Below, piece after piece: positions 24,101 through 36,100 of a DNA stretch of 64,000 nucleotides. The stretch is from positions 970,001 to 1,034,000 of the forward strand of contig NC_069109.1 of NCBI RefSeq assembly GCF_947172395.1, given 5' to 3'. The notes beneath the pieces are model-generated. The model saw nothing but the letters and a program-made list of their open reading frames with translations, searched no databases and was not told the origin of the DNA. The translations under genes were made by a program, and so were the position numbers. The DNA is from Bicyclus anynana. Lineage: Eukaryota > Arthropoda > Insecta > Lepidoptera > Nymphalidae. Position 1 is the stretch's first letter. Each line of letters starts with the position of its first letter.

Positions 24101-27100
24101 AAGCAACGGGCGGAAGCTAATATTGAATTGGAAGTGAGTAACGGTAGGCAATTAGCCATGTACAAACTGAAATGCACTTTATTGCATCGTAGCAAGAGTC
24201 GTATTTTGCTTGAGCGACGTTGCGGAATAACCCTTCTGTACTTATACTATTATGTTTTCTATGCAACTGCAAGATATCTATTAAATATAAATATAAATAA
24301 ATATACTTAAACAATACACATCACTATCTAGCCCCAAAGTAAGCATACAGAGTAGCTTGTGTTATGGGTGCTAAGATAGTTGATATTATAATATTCATAT
24401 ACAATTATACACTACATATAAATACTTATATAATGTATAAATACACACAGACACTGGAAAACACCCATGCTCATCACACAAATATTTTCCAGCTGTGGGA
24501 ATCGAACCCACGGCCGTGGATGCAGGAAGCAGGGCCACTACCCACTGCGCCACGCGGCTGTCAAATGACAATGATGAAGTGATGTATTGTTCGCAGGCTG
24601 TGAAGAATTCGTCCTGGCGATGTATTTGTGCGAGAGGGCCACTCAGGGGGAGGCTCCCCCTGCCAAACTCCCCGTTGAGCTCATCCCCCCTACTTTTAGG
24701 TAAGTATTTGACGTCACATCTAAAAACTATTCACCCAAATATCTTAGTGTACGTGTAAAATTTGATTTGATTTGATTTTATTCACCCAAGAATCTTAGTG
24801 TATACTTCTTAAAAAGAGGAAAAATTTGATTTGATTAGATTTTTCGTTTTTAACTCGAAACTATCCTTCGGATTTTTAAGCTACTGCGTAACTTATCGCG
24901 GGCTTTGACCGCGGCGACCGAATTAAAAAATTTCGTAACGAAAATAAACCTAACATTTTTATTTTATTTATGCAGTTTTTTATTTATTAGTTTGTTATTT
25001 ATTTTAATAAAATAAATAAATAATTATAATAGGCTACTTGCCTCTTTTGTAAACAGTGTTTAAACTGAATTATGGAAGTATTGTAAGCTATATTTTATTT
25101 TGTCCCGTCAATAATAAGCAGTAAAAATTTTAATACAAATGAATAAATATCTACGTAAAATTTTTGCCGCCGAAACGCAACACAATTGACGTCATACATA
25201 GAGATAACAGCATGATTGGCGTTTGCAGTAATGTGACATATCACGACACCGCAAGCGCCAATCACAAATCGATGCCTTGTAGCGAATGACGTCACAGTTT
25301 ATGATTGGCGTTTGCGGTGACGTGATAAAAATACAATTTTGTTTTATAAAAATATTACAATTACTAGATTATTTTCACAAATAAAAATGTGATTAGAGTT
25401 TCTAGGCATCTAAACTGCCTCTTTGCAAAAAAATCTTCTTAGTTTTGTACAGCAGGCGAGTAGCCTATTGCATAAGTTGATTAAAATGCTATGCAATGGC
25501 AGTCTGACACGTATTTTTATTCTTAGGAGGAGGATGAAAACCCACACCCATTTCGGTTAAAATAGAGTTTTTCTTTTTATTTATTTTATACACATATGTC
25601 ATATATAAACATTACAGGCTTAACCTAATGTGTTTATATAAACTATCTATAATGACTGCATTACTTGTACGTATCTGCTAAAAGTCCTGTGAAATTCAGC
25701 AGGCGAGGAGAAAAACAAATCTACGCCCGCATCCCACTCCAATACCCCGCTTAGCAAAGCCAACGCGCGAACAAAAGGTGACTCGCGGACTTTGCACCAA
25801 CCTACATGTTGGAATAGTAAATAGCCTCATTTTTCGTGCCCTTTTTTGTATATTGGGTATGTGGAACGAAACTAACTCTAGCACTGAAGGGTTAGACAAT
25901 TCCCCCCTAGTCAGTCGGAAGAAGTAATCCGCAAGCTACGCTACGTCTCATCTCTTTTTTCTCGTTTTTAAAAGACTTCTGTTAAAAAATAAAGATATAT
26001 GCTTATAGACGCGACTCAGTGTCGAGTATCGGCAGCAACAAGTCGTACGAAGAGAGACGGAGGGAGAACTTGGCGCGGGGACAGGCAGAGTTGGAGAGGA
26101 GACGCTCGCAACTTGCCGACGCGCAGATGAAGGAGAAGGTACAACTCTTACTGAAATATACTACAGGGTGTCCCATTTCAGCCTAAAAATTGAGGATTTT
26201 CATGTTTTCCATACAGAATTTTTGGCAAAGACCTCAAAAATAGTTATAATACCTTAGATTTTTTATGAAGGTAAAACTCCTATCAATAGAAACTCATAAT
26301 TCTGACTGTACTGTCTAATCTGTCATATGTAATGTGTAATCAGTCTGTAAATGAAATAGTAATTACTATTTCAGCTTTAAAATGGAGGATTTTCCATACA
26401 TCATCATCATCACATCAGCCGATGGAGTCCACTGCAGGACGTAGGCCTTTTGTAGGGACTTCCAAACATCACGATACTGAGCCGCCTGCATCCAGCGAGT
26501 CTTGCGCAAAAACTTTAACAAGGGTTAAACCATTTTTGAAGTTTTTATGTTGGTTTTTTTTAGGCTTATTTTGTAGTTATTGGAATGTTATGATCGATAA
26601 TATGGTAAATTTATGTTTTTACATGCTTCCAAAGGAAGAGGAGGTAAGTTTTGCTTGAATCAAATTATAAATACTTACAAACTATACTCCAAACCGTTTT
26701 TTGAAATTAGAGCAATCATAAGGGATTAAAAATCGAATAATTGTTTAATGTCCCAGGCGGAGAGAGAGCGCAAGGAGAGAGAGGAAGCGGAGAAGAAAGA
26801 GAAGTTGCGTCTCGAAGCGCAGAAGAAGGAACAAGAAGAGTTGCAACGGAAACAGAAAGAAGAACAGGTAATTAGGAATTTTACAAAATCATCCTATCAT
26901 TATGTTATATAGATTTTTGGGGACTTTAATATCTCATAAGTTTTTTTCAAAAATTTCAAGAATTATACTTTGGTTTAAAACGAATCGCCTATGTACCCAT
27001 TTTCATAAAACTCTATAAAACCTGCTTAAGTTTAATTTATTCTCCTTCAGTTTGCTAAAGTTTATACCAATTTATTCTGTCAATTATTATTAATTTTGCA

Positions 27101-30100
27101 GGAGAAACGCGAGGCGGCCAGAAAAGAGATGGAGAGGCAATGTCAATTGGAGTGGGAGAAGAAGAGGTGAGTGTTTACTATATACATAGAGATACTAATA
27201 TTATAAAGCTGAATAGTTTGTTTGGTTGAACGCGCTAATCTCATAAAGAAGAAAATTGAATTGATTTCTTGATCGACTTGAATTTTGTCTTGGATAGTCC
27301 ATTTACCAAAAAGAAACGCTACAACCAATAGAAGCAGGGCATAAAAGAAAAATATGGCGAAACAGAATATACCTTTTAACAGCTTCCGCGTAAACAGTTG
27401 CAGTTGCTCAAACATAATGGATTTGCCCCCCCTCTTCTGACCATATATAGGACCTGCCTCGCTAGAGGTATGTAGAAACCGAAAGGGGTGCAGATTTTCG
27501 TCCTCCTCCTAACAAGTTAGCCCGATTCCATCTTAGATTGCATCATCACTTATATATTTATGAAGGCCGTGATAACCCAGTGGATGCGACCTCTGCCTCC
27601 GATTCCGGAGGGTGTGGGCTCGAATCCGGTCCGGGGCATGCACCTCCAACTTTTCAGTTGTGTGCATTTTAAGAAATTAAATATCACGTGTCTCAGACGG
27701 TGAAGGAAAACATCGTGAGGAAACCTGCATACCAGAGAATTATCTTCATTCTCAGCGTGTGTGAAGTCTGCCAATCCGCATTGGGTCAGCGTGGTGGACT
27801 ACTGGCCTAACCCCTCTCATTCTGAGAGGAGACTTGAGCTCAGCAGTGAGCCGAATATGGGTTGATGACGATATATATTTATTGGTGTTAAATATTTTCG
27901 ATGTGAGTTCCCGGTTTACCTCGTCCCCCTCAAAAAACGACAGACAATTTTGTTGGTAAATTTATTTGCGATGCAATAATTGATCTCAGAAAGCCCCCCC
28001 CCCCACACAAATAACGCTTTTTAAAAAAAAACTATAAGCTTTTACATTTTTGTCAAGGGTTACTTATTCATCAAAACTATTCCAGGACAAGGGAGCTGGA
28101 AGCCCTGCGCACGGAGGAGCAGACCAAGGTGCTGAGCCTCAAGTCAAGGAGCCAAGCTCTATCCGCCGAGCTCAACTCGGCCACGCTCAGAGCTGGCAAC
28201 TTGGCCAAGCAGATCCGAGACACCAGGACCTCGGTCGCAGCCGCCAAGTGCACCATCGACTCCATGCGGTGAGTGCCAAGTGTTGCCACGCTCTGTCGGC
28301 CGAGCTCAGCTGACAGCTGGCAACTTGGCCGAGCAGATCCGAGACACCAGGAACTCGGTCGCAGCCGCCAAGTGCACCATCGACTCCATGCGGTGAGTGC
28401 CAAGTGTTGCCAAGTTATGTCGACAGAGCTCAGCTCACAGCTGGCAACTTGGCCGAGCAGATCCGAGACACCAGGACCTCGGTCGCAGCCGCCAAGTGCA
28501 CCATCGACTCCATGCGGTGAGTGCCAAGTGTTGCCAAGCTCTGTCGGCTGAGCTCAGCTCACAGCTGGCAACTTGGCCAAGCAGATCCAAAACACCAGGA
28601 CCTCGGTCGCAGCCGCCAAGTGCACCATCGACTCCATGCGGTGAGTGCCAAGTGTTGCCGAGCTCTGTCGGCTGAGCTCAGCTCACAGCTGGCAACTTGG
28701 CCGAGCAGATCCGAGACACCAGGACCTCGGTCGCAGCCGCCAAGTGCACCATCGACTCCATGCGGTGAGTGCCAAGTGTTGCCGAGCTCTGTCGGCTGAG
28801 CTCAGCTCACAGCTGGCAACTTGGCCGAGCAGATCCGCGACACCAGGACTTCGGTCGCAGCCGCCAAGTGCACCATCGACTCCATGCGGTGAGTGCCAAG
28901 TGTTCCCAAGCTCCGAGAAAGTCTGGTATACTAGGAGTAAGTCCAAGAGACAGCAGAGGACGTAGGAGGATAGAGGTAGATAAAATTCTTGAAAAGCTGG
29001 CAACGCATTAGGCACTTGTATTGCCCGCCACCTATAATTTTAAACCCATATTGGGCTCACTGCCGAGCTCGAGTCTCCTCTCAGTATGAGAAGGGCTCAG
29101 AACGTATTCTGGGAACGCCTACGAAATTCGATGTAGACAAGGTCATAAATTTCCTTATTTCAAATGGTAAACAACGACATGGGCGAGGGATTATGAACCC
29201 TATGTCTGTACTAATAGGGTTCTCCGTAACAATATTGAGATGTGATGAAATAATCTTGTATTGTTCCAGCTCTGACCGCGACACCAGTATGTCAGAGATG
29301 CAGCAACTGAAGGCGCGCGTAAAGGAACTGAACGCCAAACAAATTGCCCTCAACAAGGAGAAGGCAGAACTGGACGCCAAGGCGAAAGCCTCCGAGGGTG
29401 CTGGCGAAGACGGGAAGCTGAGCATGATGGAGGTCACACTCAAACAGTTGAGGGACAAGGTAATAAACATTCTAGGACCCCGCAAGACACCAGATAACGA
29501 CATAAAGTGGTACAACGGCTGTGTTGACCCAACTTGGAGAAGGCAGAATTGGACACGAGGGTGTCCATCATCCTCAAACAGTTGAAGGACAAGGTACTAA
29601 ATATTCTAGGACCCATCAAGACACCAGCAAAAGACACTTAAGGAGACTACGGCTGTATTGACTAAACTTGGAGAAGACAGAATTGGACATTGGAGACACG
29701 AGGGTGTCCGTCATCCTCAAATAGTTGAAGGACAAGGTAATAAACATTCCAGGACCCATCGAGACACTAGCAAAAGACATAAAGAGATACAACTTCTGTA
29801 TTGACTCAACATGGAGAAGGCAGAAATGGAGCCAAGACGTCTGTCGTCCTCAAACAGTTGAGGGACAAGGTAATATACATTCCAGGATCCCTCAAGATAC
29901 CAGCAAAAGACACTTAAGGAGACTACTGCTGTATTGACTGAACTTGGTGAAGGCAGAATTGGATACGAGGTTCCCCATCATCCTCAAACAGTTGAGGGAC
30001 AAGGTAACAAACATTCCATGACCCATCAAGACACCAGCAAATGACAAAGAGATACAACAACTGTGTTTATTCAACTTGGAGAAGGCAGAATTGGACACGA

Positions 30101-33100
30101 GGTTGTCCATCATCCTCAAACAGTGGAGGGACAAGGTAATAAATGTTCCAGGACCCATCGAGACAGCAGCAAAATACACAAAGTGATACAACAACTGTGT
30201 TGATTCAACATGGAGAAGGCAGAATTGGATATGAGGGTGTCCGTCATCCTCAAACAGTTGAGGGACAAGGTAATAAATATTTCAGGAACCATCAAGACAC
30301 CAGCAAAAGACATAAAGAGATACAACGGTTGTTGGCTCAACATGGAGAAGGCAGAAATGGAGCGAAGGCACCTGTAATCCTCAAACAGTTGAAGAACAAG
30401 GTAATAAACATTCCAGGACCCCTCAAGACACCAGCAAATGACAAAGAGATACAACTTCTGTATTGACTCAACATGGAGAAGGCAGAAATGGAGCGAAGGC
30501 GTCTGTAATCCTCAAACAGTTGAAGAACAAGGTAATAAACATTCCAGGACCCCTCAAGACACCAGCAAATGACAATTGTAGTCAAGCACAAGCACAATCT
30601 TTCATTTAAAAAAATCCTTTTGAGATTATAAACCTTAAAGAACATTCCAGTGGCAGATTAAAAGAAAGAAAAGAAAAATGTGTTTATTTCGAATTTATGC
30701 CACACATCACTATATCACCAGTACACCATGACATCCAGGACAATACCCTGCGATGTGTGGCATAACCCAGAAAATGGCCCCAGCTCAGCACAATGCTACG
30801 TGACCATTTGAATTTGGACACGTTGCGCTGATTTTCAGTTGGATCTACAGATTGGGTAACCTAAACTATACCTACACTGACATTAAACTGAAAAATAAAC
30901 TTAATAATAAATAACCAAAAGGAACGAAGGAGATTAATGGCATCCATTTTCTATCCCCAGGTGGATGCAGCCAAAGCGGTGGTGGAAAGCAAGAAGGCGG
31001 ACTTGGAAGCCAACAAGGCGCAGCTGGCAGAGATGTCTGCCACGGTCAGCCAACTGAGCGACAAGTGTGAGACGGTGTGGAAGCTATACGAGCAGCGACG
31101 AGACGAGTATACCAGGAACAGGAGCACCGCGCCCGCTGACTCCGCCTGGCAAGCTAGTGAGTGTCTTTTTAAGGTCCTTTATCACCTAGGGCAGAAACGA
31201 TGTATTTCCAACTGCATTTATACAATTACGACATTGCAATTACGACATACGACAAGATGGTGAGTCCCTTTACACCTAGGGCAGAAACAATGTCTTTCCA
31301 ACCCGCTCTATTGTTAGACGAATAAACGAGAAACAGAAGCACCGCATTAGCTAATGGCATCTGCCACGGTGAGTCTTTTTCTTAATATCCTAAAACCCAG
31401 CCAAAAAACAATTTTAGAGCAAAAAAATTGTGTTTTCCAACTAGATCTATGACATTTATACAATGAAACGAATATGCGAGAATCAGTAGTACCGCGCTCT
31501 TTACCGCTGCATGGCAGTCATTATCACCTTGGGCGGAAGATACACGAGGAACAGGAAAATTGCGCTCGCTGATGCCGCTTAGCAATATGATAAGTCGTTT
31601 AAAGCCCTTTGACACACCGAGGGCAGTAAGTTACCATAATACCTAGGGCAGAAAAGTCGTGTTTTCCAACCAGGTTTATTCGAGCAATAGGAAGGTTAAA
31701 TTGAGGAGGACACAAGTGGTGGAACGAAAATTTGAGCGCCATCTGAGATGAGACTCATGCTCAACAGTCAGTCGAATATATTGACTTTCCAAATCTCTGA
31801 AAAATCAATATATTCAAAGGTAGTCCCAATTATGTATTTTTTTCCTCAGATGCCGACTGGGGTACTTCGGACGAAGCATGGGGTGCCTCTGAAGAACCCC
31901 CCGCCGCCGAAAGTGCTTGGGGAGATGCTCCCTCTACTAACGGTAATTATTATATGGAAAGATTTATTTATAGTGTTTATCTATACTTATAATAAATCTG
32001 TAGAGAGGTCAATTCTGTACATGAAATATATTTCCGAAATAGCTATCAGGGGGTGATTAGTGATCGATACTGATGCCAAAAATGCAATCAGTAAAATTTT
32101 AGTCTGTCTGTCTGTATGTTCGTTATAGAAACAAAAACTACTCGACGGATTTTAACGAAACTTGGTACAATTATTCTTCATACTCCTGGGCAGGTTATAG
32201 TATACTTCTCATCACGCTACGATCAATAGGAGCAGAGCAGTGAAGGGAAGTGTTGGGAAAACGGGAGAAGTTACTCCATTTTTTAAGCTTCCGTCGCCGT
32301 CGCGTGCTAGGATAGGGGTAGAGTAAGGGTAGGGTAGGGTTAGGGTAGTAGTAGAGTAACCATAGGATAGAGTACCCTACGGTAGGGGTAGGATAGGGGT
32401 TCGGTAGGGATAGAGTAGGGGTAAGGTTGGGGTAGGGTAAAAGTAGGATTTCACGCGGACGAAGTCGCGGGCGTCCGCTAGTTTATTATATTAGTTATTA
32501 TTATTTAGTGAATAGTACTTATTTATTGTATTGCAACATCCCATCTCACAGGATATTTAGATTATTTATGTCTAATTTGCCTGGAAGAGATCACTATTAT
32601 AAGGTTGTCTTTTGCGTATTCAAAAAAAATCAAAAATCATTTATTTCAAGTAGGCTCAGTTTACAAGCACTTTTGACACGTCAGTTGACTATTTGTAAAG
32701 ATTCTACCACCGGTTCGGAAGGCAGGTTCTGCTGAGAAGATACCGGCAAGAAACTCAACAGTTGCTCTTTTGAAAAAGTCATACAGTATTATAATTTACT
32801 AGCGGACTCCCGCGACTCGATGTAAATTTTCAACTACCCCTTTAAAATTTGTAAAATAAAAAAATGGTTGTTGTGCCTCACTCGACATAGATAGGTATAA
32901 TGTGTCGCGGACTTTTTTGTATATATTTATAAGATCTACAATTAATTAGATCATTTTATGGTTCTATCCTTTATAGTTTAGACAGCGTACGCAAAATAAG
33001 TAACTTTTCTGGTTGATTTTTTACACCTTGTGTCCGAAAAACCCAAATATCTTACGGAACCCTATTTTTTTCCAAAATAAAATTTAGCATATGTTACTTG

Positions 33101-36100
33101 TGGATAATGTAGCTTTCGAATTGTGAAAGAATTTTTTAAATCGGTCCAGTAGTTTCTGAGCCTATTCATTACAAACAAACAAACAAACATACAAACAAAG
33201 TTTTCCTCTTTATATTATTAATAATTTACAATGACAACAACATGATGACAACATTACAATTTCTTATAGTTTTATTTCCTGTGTGAAGGTGGAAGCTGAT
33301 CCAACGGCCTCCAGGCATCTTTATCATTAAGGAACTCATCAATGTTGTAGTAACCTCGACTAAGTAAATGTTTTTAACACATTACTTAAAGCTATGCATT
33401 GGCAGGTCCATCACAGTCTTGGGGATCTTGTTATAGAAGAGTACACCCAAACCTACAAAAGATCTTTTTCAGTTTTGTTCACAAATCCCACGAAAAGCAT
33501 AGATTTTCCGTATGTCTATATGAAAATCCAGGGTATAATCTATCTCCATCATCGATCTCGATCGATATTAAACTTAAACAAGCACGCACACTCTCATGTA
33601 CACATGCACCCTCTCGCACTTTCACACACACACTATGTAAATATATTAAGTTTTAATTGTATTTGTAACTCAAATTATATATAAATTGGAAAAATTATAA
33701 GTTATGTATAAATTTGATTATATAAGCTACCTTATAAACTTAATCGCAATTTAATACTAATTTTTTAATTGTAAATTATTAGTTATTGCAGCTAAAATAT
33801 TGTAATCTTCGTTCGTGAAGAGATGGTGGTTGTAACACAAAACCTTTTACAGTTTTTAGCACAACTGCCGTTTCAACCTATTCTGTATAAAAATGTTTTT
33901 TGCTCAATAAATCATTTATTCATTTATTAAAAAGTGGATGCACAAAGCAAAAAAAAAACCGTTTCCACTCAATGAGTGCCAAACGCAACTTCTTGGCACT
34001 CAATTCAAGTTTGCATTTGCAAATTCAACCTTAAACTTAATACTTAAGGTTGAATTTGCTCTGATTCTATTGAATATTGGACTATATGTAAAGGATTTAT
34101 ACTACAGCCTTTCTTGATGAGTAGTTTACCGCCAAGCGATTTAGCGTTCCGGTACGATGTCGTGTAGAAACCGAAAGGGGTGTGAAATATCATCCTCCTA
34201 ACAAGTTAGCCCGCTTCCATTTTAGATTGCATCATCACTTACCATCAGGTGAAATCAAGTCAACTTGTAAAGATTCTCTACAGTATCTCTACTGAAGCAA
34301 TTTTAATTTATTTTATCACTATAAAGCCACGTTATCTGTGAATGACATATGCTATGTTTATTGCAGCCACAGAAGTGGTGTCGACCACCACAGCGGTGAC
34401 CACTAGCACGCCAAAGTGGCGCTGTGTCTACGAGTTCACCGCCAGGACTGCTGACGAGTTGAGCTTGCAGCCCGGCGACTTGGTGAGTCATCATTATCCC
34501 ACATTCAGCTCACTATTGAGCACGAGTCTCCTCTCAGAATGAGAGGGGTTAGGCCAATAGTCCACCACGCTGACCCAATTGGCAGACTTGACAGACGCAG
34601 AGAATTGACATAATTCTCTGGTATGCAGGTTTCCTCACGATGTTTTCCTTCACCGTTTGAGACACGTGATATTTAATTTCTCAAAATGCATGACTTGGTG
34701 AGTGGTCATCGTTAATGCTAAAAAAAAACTATTTTGCATAGCACCGCCTTCAAACTGATCTAGATTTTTTTATACATTATATAAGTATTTATATGTAGTA
34801 TATAAATGTATATGAATATTATAATATCAACTATCTTAGTACCCATAACACAAGCTGCTCTGTATGCTTACTTTGGGGCTAGATAGTGATGTGTATTGTT
34901 TAAGTATATTTATTTATTTAAAAAAGAAAAAAATGAGAAAGGACGAAAGGTACGATGTTATTTTTGTTAAAAAAATTATTGAACCCTTCGCTTCGATCGT
35001 GGTCATACTTCTTTTCCAATGCAATAAATAACAATTTATTATTGTAATGGGGATGATGACTAGGTTTGAATATATTGATTTTTATGATACATTCGGGTAA
35101 ATAAGGTCAATGTTAACTAATTTATACATAAAAAGCAAGATTGTCTGGATATTTGCAAATTTAATAAGATTATCAAAATCTATTAAATATCTTTTATCGT
35201 AATTAGATCAAAATTTATACAGTTTTAGCTTCCTTACATTAAATGTGACATTTTAAATAAATGAACTATAAACATAAACGCACAAATAACAAAGATATTA
35301 GTAATTTTGTTTGAACGCGCATACAAATCTAACGATCATTAATTGTCTACGACGTCATAAGTTCGTACCATTTTGTATGGGGCGTTTTTCAGGGATCCGC
35401 GGCAGCGCCGCAAATCTGACTTTTTAAATCCCTGTAGCTCCGAAAGTAATGATCGCAGATACCCTGTTACTTTTACAAAATTGCTTTACAATTAGCATAC
35501 TCTTAATTTATATACAATTTAAAAAACTGTCATGATCTCTATTATGTTATTATTAATCAGGTGAGCGAGGCGACGGCACCCCGAGGGGACGCTGAGCCAG
35601 GCTGGAGATGGGGCACTGCCAGAGGTATGATCTAAATCATTTGTTTATAGAAACCATAGTCATAGGGTGAAAATATTATTAGGGATACTGGAACAAAATA
35701 TTTTTTTTCAACTAGCCATAGTTATCCATTGGTACGCCTATGATATCAACCAGATATATAGACAAACGCCCCTATAGGCCCCGCCCCCCAAAAATCGCCA
35801 AAAATCAACAAAGGAGATGGTCCATTTCAGGTTTACTCTTGAGATTTAAAAAATACAAGGATTTTATTAAAATTTACTAAAATGAATAAATCTAAGTAAA
35901 TAAATAAAATAACCCAAGTTTTTGACTTATATATCAAGATGGCGCCCATAGAGCAACTATGATATGACAATTGACAGCAAACGTCAAACCGATTACTGCA
36001 TTGAAAACGTCATCAATCCGCCATTGTTACCCTTAATAGTGTTGCATTTTTTTGGGAAATAATGAATATTATTTCGGAAGAATTAAAGTAAAATGGTAGA

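Noticed and set aside
24493..24566. tRNA gene on the minus strand
   Set aside because: Good A and B boxes, but it continues into a SINE body with another copy at 34760; the cloverleaf is not complete.
28077..29015. Overlapping open frames of 80-110 residues on both strands
   Set aside because: They are by-products of the 124-bp tandem array; the true coding frame ends at the first donor.
29892..30645. Minus-strand frames with repeated LSLNCLRMMD motifs
   Set aside because: They come from antisense reading of the degenerate exon 12 copies; no splice or start context.
32310..32445. Interstitial telomere repeat
   Set aside because: The unit is GGGTA/GGGGTA, not the insect TTAGG, and it lies at a fixed place within Helitron-like copies.
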